From contig JAZRSA010000013.1 in the NCBI GenBank assembly GCA_045651205.1, positions 1 to 10,621 of the forward strand: 10,621 nt of DNA, written 5' to 3'. How positions within the stretch are numbered: the stretch's first letter is position 1; each line of letters starts with the position of its first letter. Shown piece after piece: positions 1 to 5,968 of this stretch. The stretch comes from UMGS1649 sp045651205 (GTDB taxonomy: Bacteria; Bacillota; Clostridia; TANB77; CAG-465). A program made the translations under genes and the position numbers. A model generated the notes under the pieces. The model was not told the origin of the DNA and did not search any database. It saw only the letters and a list, made by a program, of their open reading frames with translations.

Positions 1-117
1 GTTAATATATATATTACTGATGTTAATACTGTAGATGATGCAAAGAAAGTTATAACAATTCTAGTTGATGAATATGAACTTCAGAAAAAATGTATAAATG
101 TAATAAAGGGAGAATAA
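1..117 (+). CDS. spoIIIAF: Stage III sporulation protein AF, C-terminal 38 residues (partial)
   Basis: This is an open frame from the window edge to a TAA stop. It encodes 38 residues, beginning VNIYITDVN and ending INVIKGE. The assignment rests mainly on position: it sits 4 bases upstream of spoIIIAG, and the invariant spoIIIA gene order places spoIIIAF there. The visible tail is a short strand, an acidic linker, an amphipathic helix (DDAKKVITILVDEYEL) and a final strand, which suits the small cytosolic domain at the end of SpoIIIAF proteins. SpoIIIAF is an inner-membrane component of the SpoIIIA-SpoIIQ channel made in the mother cell. Its N-terminal membrane segments would lie outside the window. 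The Shine-Dalgarno of spoIIIAG is embedded in the last codons, implying tight co-transcription. The fragment alone is too short to prove the family. Confidence 0.7.
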   Translation, partial: VNIYITDVNTVDDAKKVITILVDEYELQKKCINVIKGE

Positions 118-121
118 ACAT

Positions 122-664
122 ATGATAGATAAGTTAAAAGAAATTTTAAATAAGGACAAGAAAACAAGTAATTTGATATTAATAGTTGTATTGTTAGCAA
201 TAATACTAATAGCGATGAACTATATATTTGATGATTCAAATAAAGTAAGTATAGTTTCAGAAACATCCAGCAATAATGTAAGTATAGAAGTTGCCAATGA
301 CTTAGAGTCAAAACTTGCAAATATTATATCTAAAATAAAAGGTGTAAATTCGGCTGACGTTATGATAAGTTATTCTACTACTGAGAAAGTAATTCCTGTA
401 TATGATGTTAAAGAAAATATAGATAGTGTGAAAGAAGATACAAAAGAGAGCACGAAAAGTACTACAGAAAAAACAGTTGCATATGAATCAAAAAATGGTG
501 GTAAAGTTGCCATAGTGGAAAGCAAAGAGACAGCTGTAGCGAGTGGGGCTATTGTTGTTGTTAGCGGTAGTATTACAGATGAAACAAGAAGTAATATCAA
601 ACAAGCTGTGTCATATGCTACAAGTATTCCTATACATAAGATACAAATATTTGTAAATAAATAG
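122..664 (+). CDS. spoIIIAG: Stage III sporulation protein AG
   Basis: This encodes a 180-residue protein. A basic N-terminus is followed by one transmembrane helix at about residues 18-36. A linker leads to a domain starting near residue 56 (DLESKLANIISKIKGVN) that resembles a ring-building motif. Its two halves are split by a charged, low-complexity insert at about 99-118 rich in K, E, S and T. The domain resumes at about 119 and ends in IHKIQIFVNK. This split layout is known from SpoIIIAG, which forms a large oligomeric ring in the space between mother cell and forespore membranes. The start is set by GGGAGAA at 108-114, 7 bases before the ATG and overlapping the spoIIIAF end. The stop overlaps the start of the next gene's ribosome site. 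By analogy the operon is expected to be SigE-dependent, but its promoter is outside the window. Confidence 0.92.
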   Translation: MIDKLKEILNKDKKTSNLILIVVLLAIILIAMNYIFDDSNKVSIVSETSSNNVSIEVANDLESKLANIISKIKGVNSADVMISYSTTEKVIPVYDVKENIDSVKEDTKESTKSTTEKTVAYESKNGGKVAIVESKETAVASGAIVVVSGSITDETRSNIKQAVSYATSIPIHKIQIFVNK

Positions 665-674
665 AGGAGGCTGT

Positions 675-1241
675 ATGAAAGTTTTTAAAAGGAGCCAGCT
701 GGCAATGCTATCTATTGCTTTTATGATAATGATAGCTGGTTATATCAATTATAAATACGATCCAGAAAGAGAAGAAGGGCTGGGTAATACGGTAAGAGTA
801 GATGGAGAAAAAGTAAATATATATGCCGAGACTAAAGAAACTGTACTAGACAAAGATAGTAGTTTGTATAAAGATAAAGAATACAACGATGATAAAAAAG
901 GTCTTGAGGAGTATAGAAATTCTAGAGACAACATGTTTTCTGAACTTGAAGCTACATATAAGGAACTTGCAAGTATAAATGTAAGTAGCAGTGAAGTAAA
1001 AATGTATAATGAAAAGCTAGATGAAGTTGTGAAGAAAAAACATCTAATAGAAATTGTAGAAGGAATAATAAAAGCTAAAGGAATTGAAGAGATAGTAATA
1101 GTCCCAACGGATGATGCGTATAATGTAATAGTTAAACTAGATGGAGAGCTTAAAAAAGCGCAAGTGGCTATGATTGAAAAAATTATATCAGAAGAGTTTA
1201 ATGTTACAGCAGAAAAAATTAGAATTATTTTAAAAAAGTAG
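675..1241 (+). CDS. spoIIIAH: Stage III sporulation protein AH
   Basis: This encodes a 188-residue, single-pass membrane protein. The start MKVFKRSQLAM is followed by a hydrophobic helix at about residues 8-24, then GYINYKYDP, which is typical of SpoIIIAH just after the membrane. A long charged stretch at about 45-100 is probably helical and partly coiled coil. The C-terminal third (about 115-188, ending AEKIRIILKK) has the alternating helix and strand pattern of the ring-building domain. In known spore formers this domain lies in the intermembrane space and binds SpoIIQ from the forespore. AGGAGG at 665-670 lies 4 bases before the ATG, next to the spoIIIAG stop. It is the last gene of the spoIIIA operon, as usual. 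No terminator lies directly behind it; a new promoter starts at the next base. Confidence 0.93.
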   Translation: MKVFKRSQLAMLSIAFMIMIAGYINYKYDPEREEGLGNTVRVDGEKVNIYAETKETVLDKDSSLYKDKEYNDDKKGLEEYRNSRDNMFSELEATYKELASINVSSSEVKMYNEKLDEVVKKKHLIEIVEGIIKAKGIEEIVIVPTDDAYNVIVKLDGELKKAQVAMIEKIISEEFNVTAEKIRIILKK

Positions 1242-1271
1242 TTGACTTATATTTTTTATATATGCTATAAT
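1242..1271 (+). promoter_or_regulatory. Strong sigma-A promoter with extended -10
   Basis: A -35 box TTGACT (1242-1247) and a perfect -10 box TATAAT (1266-1271) are separated by 18 bases. TGC directly before the -10 box makes the extended -10 form TGnTATAAT. Transcription should begin around 1277-1279. The promoter starts one base after the spoIIIAH stop and no protein gene follows for about 360 bases, so it most likely drives the RNA described next. It is among the best promoter matches in the window. Confidence 0.8.
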
Positions 1272-1276
1272 TATTT

Positions 1277-1530
1277 GCGTACGAAAAATTTAAATTAGTC
1301 TTAATAGATAAATTGTATATAGATAAAATCGGTGTAAAAGCCAATATTTTAGGAGAAAACTAACTTAAAGTTAGCGTGTAGGTTTAGACAACAACCTTTG
1401 TGAATTCTTATTTGAGATTCTCCCATGATCGAATAAGAGTTTATAAAGTTTATATATATACCCGCTCTATCCCCATCACCTCCCTCAAAGAGACCTTAGA
1501 ATTAATTTTCTAGGGTCTCGACCCTTTTAT
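1277..1530 (+). ncRNA. Putative structured small RNA of unknown family
   Basis: About 250 transcribed bases follow a strong promoter and hold no ORF with a credible start. I see these elements. A long-range helix pairs 1315-1327 with 1449-1461 (12 of 13 pairs), possibly extended by ATAGA 1304-1308 with TCTAT 1466-1470. A hairpin pairs CTAACT 1360-1365 with AGTTAG 1369-1374. A hairpin pairs AGGTT 1380-1384 with AACCT 1393-1397. A 12-pair hairpin (two G-U) joins 1404-1415 and 1429-1440, with a 13-base loop containing TTCTCCC. GGAGAA (1352-1357) can pair with TTCTCC (1418-1423) in that loop, giving a pseudoknot. A pyrimidine-rich stretch (1461-1486) contains ATCACCTCC. A strong hairpin ends the unit. 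I see no hallmark of tmRNA, RNase P, SRP RNA, 6S RNA, a T-box or common riboswitches. The ends are estimates. A-T pairs dominate some helices, so chance pairing is a real caveat. Confidence 0.6.
1490..1530 (+). terminator. 3' hairpin, possible terminator or attenuator of the small RNA
   Basis: GAGACCTTAGAA (1490-1501) pairs with TTCTAGGGTCTC (1508-1519) through 12 pairs, one of them G-U, around the loop TTAATT. The stem is strong, but the T run (TTTTAT, 1526-1531) starts 6 bases after it, which is poor terminator geometry. An alternative stem, AGGGT (1512-1516) with ACCCT (1521-1525) and a CTCG loop, ends directly against that T run. The two stems share bases and cannot form together. Confidence 0.55.
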
Positions 1531-1541
1531 AGGATTATTAA

Positions 1542-1585
1542 TCAACAAGTAATAAATTGTATAAATAATATATAAATCTTGTTGA
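1542..1585. repeat. 8-base inverted repeat flanking a promoter
   Basis: TCAACAAG (1542-1549) is repeated inverted as CTTGTTGA (1578-1585), with 28 A+T-rich bases between. The right arm overlaps the -35 box of the promoter for the 1632 gene. It could be a regulator site or simply a weak stem. No known operator is recognised. Confidence 0.3.
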
Positions 1586-1610
1586 AATAAAATATAAAAT
1601 GATATAGAAT
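1582..1610 (+). promoter_or_regulatory. Sigma-A promoter for the repeat-protein gene
   Basis: TTGAAA (1582-1587) and TAGAAT (1605-1610) are separated by exactly 17 bases. Initiation near 1617 would give a leader of only about 15 bases, holding AGAGGTG (1621-1627) before the ATG at 1632. The gene therefore appears to be transcribed independently of the upstream small RNA. Confidence 0.65.
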
Positions 1611-1631
1611 AAACTAAATGAGAGGTGTACA

Positions 1632-3284
1632 ATGGAAGAATTTTTTAAGAAGATAGAAAAAGAATATGGAATAGATAAAGAATCTTTCAAAAAACTAGCG
1701 GCTATAGGTGTTGTAGCTGTTATACTTGCTTGTATAGGTATATTTTGGTTGTTAGATTCTATGAAAGTAAAAACATTACCATATAATGAATTGAAGGCTA
1801 AAGTCGAAAAATTATGGACTCAAGCTCAATCTAAAGGTGCTACTACAGAAGCGCAATATAGACAATATATATTAGAAAGGCTTACTAAAGTAAATTACAG
1901 ACAATATAAAATTGATGTATCTGAAACTGGAGTTCAAGTAATAGATAAAGTAGGAAATATGAATAAATATGGCTTCTTTTTTGACTTGCCATATAAACTA
2001 ACTATAGTAGATGAAGATGGTTTAACAAAAGTTTATGTTTTGATATTTCACGAAGATGGAACAGCCGATTCTTATTCAGCAACCCCAGATAATGGATTTA
2101 TATTATTATGCGATGAAAAACAAAATGAAAAAAATCTAAAATATGGAACGCGCTCAGTTAATGTGGGGAATTTAGAAGGACAGTTTTCAGCAGATGGATA
2201 TGAATTAATGTTAGATAATAAATATCAATTTATACTTTCTTTTGATTCAGTTCATGGTATATATAGAGAATATGAATATGTTGGTTTAATAGAAGGTGGA
2301 AATGGAGCTGTTATATTAAATGCTAATGGAAAAATGACAGTAACAAGAGCAGATGGAACACTTGAAATGCAAGTAAGAACAGATGCTGATGGCCATAGAA
2401 TAATATACGAAGGAAGAGTATATGCAACAATGACTATGGATGGATATGGTATAAAAATTGATGGAGATATATTACAAATAAAAGAAACACCATATAGACA
2501 AAATATAGAATTAGCTAAATATCCTGGTATGAAAGTAAAACTTGTAGAGGGGTCAACACTTGAAAAATTAAAAGCAGGTAAACCAAAAACTGGCGATATA
2601 ATAATGTATAATGATTATACATATGTATGTAACAAACATTACGTAAATGAACAATGGGTAGTGTTTAATGAAGATGAAGCCAATCCAGAATGGGGAGTGC
2701 ACGTAACAGATATTTCTTATGCTTTGTATCCAGATATTGAAAGTGAAATTTTTGGAGTTCCTGTAACAATGCTAACGAGCACATATGAAGAGTGTGTATT
2801 TATGCAACAACCACCAAATGTTTCAGAAAACGCAAGAGAAATGATAAATACATATTATAACTGTGGCGGTATATTATATGCTCCGAAAATACCAGCAGGA
2901 GTAGTAAATATGACAAACACATTTAATGGTTGTGAACAATTAAGAACAGCATCGTCATTCCCAGAAAATGTTAAGGTTATAGAAGGTGCATATGAAAATT
3001 GCGAAGAACTAGTAACAGGAGTAAAAATACCATCTAAAGTAGTAAATATGAAAAAAGTATATGCAGGTTGTGCTGTTTTGGGTGGAACGTTAAAAATAGA
3101 CAGCAAGGTTCTAGAAGATTATACGGATGCTTTTTATAGAACTGAAGCAGGAATAACACTAACTGGTAAATGCCCTGAAGAAACACTAAGATTAATAGCA
3201 GAAACTTCAAGAGCAACAAACATTAAACTTGCATCTGATCCAGAAGTAGATACAGGAGATGGATTTACAGATATAAACGAGTAA
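1632..3284 (+). CDS. Membrane-anchored protein with C-terminal 23-residue BspA-like repeats, function unknown
   Basis: This encodes a 550-residue protein that I do not recognise as a named family. A charged N-terminus (about 1-20) is followed by one hydrophobic helix at about 22-42 and no further membrane segment, so most of the chain should lie outside the cell. Residues about 45-100 are charged and helical. About 100-375 is rich in beta-strand, Tyr, Gly and Asp, including short DG turns around 230-275. Residues about 378-515 form a repeat array related to the LRR_5 or DUF285 (BspA) type, with units such as VVNMTNTFNGCEQL. There is no sortase motif and no catalytic signature. The tail is acidic (about 535-550). 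AGAGGTG lies just before the ATG, and an out-of-frame ATG at 1618 is not used. The gene is monocistronic, between its own promoter and terminator. A surface adhesion or wall-contact role is inference only. Confidence 0.85.
   Translation: MEEFFKKIEKEYGIDKESFKKLAAIGVVAVILACIGIFWLLDSMKVKTLPYNELKAKVEKLWTQAQSKGATTEAQYRQYILERLTKVNYRQYKIDVSETGVQVIDKVGNMNKYGFFFDLPYKLTIVDEDGLTKVYVLIFHEDGTADSYSATPDNGFILLCDEKQNEKNLKYGTRSVNVGNLEGQFSADGYELMLDNKYQFILSFDSVHGIYREYEYVGLIEGGNGAVILNANGKMTVTRADGTLEMQVRTDADGHRIIYEGRVYATMTMDGYGIKIDGDILQIKETPYRQNIELAKYPGMKVKLVEGSTLEKLKAGKPKTGDIIMYNDYTYVCNKHYVNEQWVVFNEDEANPEWGVHVTDISYALYPDIESEIFGVPVTMLTSTYEECVFMQQPPNVSENAREMINTYYNCGGILYAPKIPAGVVNMTNTFNGCEQLRTASSFPENVKVIEGAYENCEELVTGVKIPSKVVNMKKVYAGCAVLGGTLKIDSKVLEDYTDAFYRTEAGITLTGKCPEETLRLIAETSRATNIKLASDPEVDTGDGFTDINE
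2763..3176 (+). repeat. Protein repeat array, 23-residue period with conserved cysteine
   Basis: Within the 550-residue protein, cysteines fall at residues 388, 411, 434, 457 and 480, exactly 23 apart. Recurring positions around them give the pattern Pro-x-x-Val, Met or Val, aromatic at C-3, then Cys and often Leu at C+3. A sixth unit is degenerate, with Arg503 where Cys is expected. The 23-residue period matches the Treponema pallidum-type leucine-rich repeat (BspA family). The DNA itself has diverged, so this is an old duplication. Confidence 0.75.
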
Positions 3285-3291
3285 AAATATA

Positions 3292-3326
3292 AATAATCAG
3301 AATAGAAATATTCTGGTTATTTTTTT
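3292..3326 (+). terminator. Intrinsic terminator after the repeat-protein gene
   Basis: A 13-pair stem (3292-3304 with 3309-3321, one G-U) closes a GAAA tetraloop and runs into a T tract at 3320-3326. It lies 7 bases after the stop codon at 3284. It isolates this gene from the cysS operon. Confidence 0.9.
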
Positions 3327-3361
3327 AATACAATTTATACCAAAAGAATACCTTAAAATAG

Positions 3362-3390
3362 TTGCAAAATAAGGGATTCTAATATATAAT
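3362..3390 (+). promoter_or_regulatory. Sigma-A promoter of the cysS operon
   Basis: TTGCAA (3362-3367) and TATAAT (3385-3390) are spaced by 17 bases. Expected initiation near 3397 leaves a leader of about 65 bases, too short for a cysteine T-box. A second TATAAT occurs at 3417-3422 but has no good -35 box. Confidence 0.65.
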
Positions 3391-3449
3391 ATGGTGAGTA
3401 AAATTATAACTTATAGTATAATTAAAACAAATAAAAAATAAAATGAAAA

Positions 3450-3455
3450 GGGAGG
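3450..3455 (+). promoter_or_regulatory. Ribosome binding site deciding the cysS start
   Basis: GGGAGG lies 8 bases before the ATG at 3464. An in-frame ATG at 3443 would place this site inside the coding sequence and has no ribosome site of its own. The 3464 start also puts the first zinc-ligand cysteine at residue 28, as in other cysteinyl-tRNA synthetases. Confidence 0.85.
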
Positions 3456-3463
3456 AAAATATT

Positions 3464-4855
3464 ATGCTAAAATTATACAATACATTAACAAGAAGCAAAG
3501 ATGAGTTTATACCACTAGACAAAGAAATGGTTAAGATGTATTCATGTGGACCTACAGTATATAGCGAAGCTCACGTTGGAAACATGAGAGCATATATATT
3601 TATGGACACTCTAAGAAAAACTTTAAAATATAACGGATATAAATTAAATCACGTAATGAATATAACAGATGTTGGACATATGACATCTGACGCTGATGAA
3701 GGCGAAGATAAAATGGAAAAAGCAGCAAGAGAAACTAAGAGAAATCCATTAGATATCGCTAAAGAATATACAGATAAATTCTTAAGAGACATAGAAAAAT
3801 TAAATATAGAAAGACCAGAACATATAACACCAGCTACAGAACATATTAGAGAAATGGAAGCGTATGTTAAGAGAATACAAGATAATGGATATGCATATGA
3901 AACATCAAAAGGTGTATATTTTGATACTTCTAAACTTCCATCTTACGGTGAACTTTCAAGAGTAAATCTAGAAAAACAAATGGCTGGAGCAAGAATAGAA
4001 GTAGATGAAGAAAAAAGAAATCCTTTAGACTTTGCATTATGGATTAAAGCACCAGAAAATCACATTATGAAATGGGATAGTATTTGGGGAATCTGCTATC
4101 CAGGATGGCATATTGAATGCTGCGCAATGAGTAATAAATATCTTGGTGAGAAATTTGATATCCATACAGGTGGAGTAGATCATATTCCAATTCACCATGA
4201 AAATGAAATTGCACAAGCTAAAGGTGCTACAGGAGTAAATCCGGCTAATTACTGGATACACAATGAGTTCTTACTTATGGATGGTGGAAAGATGTCTAAG
4301 AGTCTTGGTAACTGCTACACAGTAACTACTATAGAAGAAAGAGGTTATGAACCACTTTCATATAGATATCTAAACTTTACATCACACTATAGAAATAAAT
4401 TAAACTATACATGGGAAGGAATAGATGCAGCTCAAACATCACTTAATAGACTTCGTGAAAACTATAAAGAACACGTAAATGGAACTGGTACAGTAGATGA
4501 AGCTGAAATAGCTAGACTAGAACAAGAATTCTTAGATGCAATAAATGACGATATGAATATGCCAGCAGCTTTAGCTGTAGTATGGGAAATAGCTAAGAAT
4601 AGCAATCGTTCAAAAGAGTATGCTAAATTATTAGATAAATTCGATACAGTATTATCTTTAGGAATGGATAGAGCTCCATTTAAGAAAGAAGAAACTGTAG
4701 AATTAGATGCAAATATAGAAGCTTTACTTGAAAGAAGAAAAGAAGCAAGAATTAATAAAGATTTCAAAACTTCTGATGAAATAAGAGATGAATTATTAGC
4801 ATTAGGCTATAAAGTAATAGACACAAAAGAAGGACAAAAGATAGAAAAAATATAA
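3464..4855 (+). CDS. cysS: Cysteinyl-tRNA synthetase
   Basis: This encodes a 463-residue cytosolic class I aminoacyl-tRNA synthetase that attaches cysteine to tRNA-Cys using ATP. The length is normal for the family. The Rossmann domain starts with MYSCGPTVY, carries the HIGH-type signature HVGN at 37-40, and has KMSKS at 276-280. The four zinc ligands that select cysteine are all present: Cys28, Cys219 (in GWHIECC), His244 and Glu248 (in HHENE). The C-terminal part, from about 340, is a helical bundle with the usual DDMNMPAAL segment and a tail (about 415-463) with the KDFKTSDEIRDEL motif of the anticodon-stem region. Nothing is missing, so this is a housekeeping enzyme rather than a MshC-like ligase. 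It heads an operon, and the stop codon abuts the ribosome site of the FemAB-family gene. Confidence 0.97.
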   Translation: MLKLYNTLTRSKDEFIPLDKEMVKMYSCGPTVYSEAHVGNMRAYIFMDTLRKTLKYNGYKLNHVMNITDVGHMTSDADEGEDKMEKAARETKRNPLDIAKEYTDKFLRDIEKLNIERPEHITPATEHIREMEAYVKRIQDNGYAYETSKGVYFDTSKLPSYGELSRVNLEKQMAGARIEVDEEKRNPLDFALWIKAPENHIMKWDSIWGICYPGWHIECCAMSNKYLGEKFDIHTGGVDHIPIHHENEIAQAKGATGVNPANYWIHNEFLLMDGGKMSKSLGNCYTVTTIEERGYEPLSYRYLNFTSHYRNKLNYTWEGIDAAQTSLNRLRENYKEHVNGTGTVDEAEIARLEQEFLDAINDDMNMPAALAVVWEIAKNSNRSKEYAKLLDKFDTVLSLGMDRAPFKKEETVELDANIEALLERRKEARINKDFKTSDEIRDELLALGYKVIDTKEGQKIEKI

Positions 4856-4865
4856 GGAGGACAAC

Positions 4866-5921
4866 ATGCCTATATTAGATAGAACTAATAAGGATGAAGT
4901 AGAAAAGTACAATAACTTTGTTAGAAATAGGGAACATACAAGCGCACTTCAGGATTTAAATTGGGGTAAGATTAAAGAAGGTGAGTGGGAACAAGAAGCC
5001 GTTTATTTAGAACAAAACGGCAACATCACTGCCGCTATGATGATACTAATACGTAAATTTGCAAAAGGTATTAGTATTATGTATGCACCTCGTGGTCCTG
5101 TTTGCGATATTGAAGATGTAGCTACAGTTAAGAAATTAGTTGAAGAGGCTAAACCTTTAGCAAAGAAATATAACGCATTTGTACTTAAAATGGATCCTGA
5201 AGCATTATACAGTGAAAAATTAGAAGGTATGTATAAGAAATCTGGATTTAAAGTAAGAAACCAAGATAAACATAAACATGAGTTTATCCAACCAATATAT
5301 AATATGATAATCCGTATGGGTACTAAAACTGAAGAAGAAATATTTAAAGGATATAGTGAAAAGACTAGATACAATATTCGTGTTGCTGAGAAAAAAGGTG
5401 TAACAGTAAGATGGTCAAGAGATCCTAAAGATATTGAAATATTCCACGAGTTATCTGAAATTACTGCAACTAGAGATAAAATATCTCTAAGAAGCAAGGA
5501 ATATTATATGCGTATGCTTGAAGCATATGATGAGGAACACTTAAGAATATACGTAGCAGAACACGAGGGACAACCTTTATCTGCAGCTATAGCATTAAAC
5601 TATGGTGGTAAGTTATTCTACATCTATGGTGCAAGCTCAAATGAAAAACGTAATCTAATGCCAAACTATCTAATGCAACAAACAATGGTTAGATGGGCTT
5701 TAGAAACAGGTTGTACAGAGTATGACTTTGGTGGCGTTTTTGAGATGGACAAGTCTAATGGATTATATAGATTTAAAGAAGGCTTTTGTCATCAAGAAGG
5801 TGTTACTAAGTTTGTTGGTGAAATAGATCACGTGTATAAAAAGAGCATATACTTTGCTTTTGTAAATCTATTACCAATATACAAAAAGTGCAGAGGATTA
5901 CTTAAAAAGAAAAATAAATAA
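4866..5921 (+). CDS. FemAB/MurM-family peptidoglycan bridge aminoacyltransferase
   Basis: This encodes a 351-residue protein of the FemABX family. These enzymes transfer an amino acid from aminoacyl-tRNA to the peptide stem of a cell-wall precursor. Two GNAT-like halves are visible, about 10-155 and 160-335. Family signatures are KTRYNIRVAEKKGV (166-179), YDFGGVFE (286-293) and YRFKEGF (301-307). The length is close to the compact FemX type, and I see no long coiled-coil arm like that of staphylococcal FemA. The C-terminus is very basic (KKCRGLLKKKNK), which could favour membrane or RNA contact. AAGGAGG (4854-4860) overlaps the cysS stop, 5 bases before the ATG, so translation is probably coupled to cysS. 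The amino acid donated cannot be read from the sequence. A related family member that modifies another acceptor remains possible. Confidence 0.88.
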   Translation: MPILDRTNKDEVEKYNNFVRNREHTSALQDLNWGKIKEGEWEQEAVYLEQNGNITAAMMILIRKFAKGISIMYAPRGPVCDIEDVATVKKLVEEAKPLAKKYNAFVLKMDPEALYSEKLEGMYKKSGFKVRNQDKHKHEFIQPIYNMIIRMGTKTEEEIFKGYSEKTRYNIRVAEKKGVTVRWSRDPKDIEIFHELSEITATRDKISLRSKEYYMRMLEAYDEEHLRIYVAEHEGQPLSAAIALNYGGKLFYIYGASSNEKRNLMPNYLMQQTMVRWALETGCTEYDFGGVFEMDKSNGLYRFKEGFCHQEGVTKFVGEIDHVYKKSIYFAFVNLLPIYKKCRGLLKKKNK

Positions 5922-5968
5922 AAAATATAACAAATATATAAAAATAATAAAGAAGGAGGTAAATACAT

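Noticed and set aside
1352..1380. Small peptide gene after the AGGAGAA sequence in the RNA
   Set aside because: The only nearby start-like codon (GTG at 1376) is followed at once by TAG, so no peptide is encoded. The sequence is better explained as pairing with 1418-1423.
1277..1530. Assignment as 6S RNA, tmRNA, SRP RNA, RNase P RNA or a riboswitch
   Set aside because: I see no single long rod with a central bubble (6S), no tag-coding frame (tmRNA), no GGAAGCAG-type SRP motif, no RNase P core signature and no aptamer consensus I know. A covariance search could still overturn this.
3391..3463. Cysteine T-box leader before cysS
   Set aside because: The leader is only about 65 bases, and I see neither a T-box bulge sequence nor a terminator hairpin before the start codon.
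3443..3464. Earlier in-frame ATG for cysS at 3443
   Set aside because: The ribosome site GGGAGG lies downstream of it, and the start at 3464 gives the family-standard position of Cys28.
5003..5497. Minus-strand open frame of 164 codons opposite the FemAB-family gene
   Set aside because: It is antisense to clear family motifs, has no ribosome site, and its composition matches a shadow frame.
5922..5968. Separate promoter for the ASCH gene
   Set aside because: The gap is A+T-rich but has no -35 and -10 pair of proper spacing. Read-through from the upstream gene is simpler.
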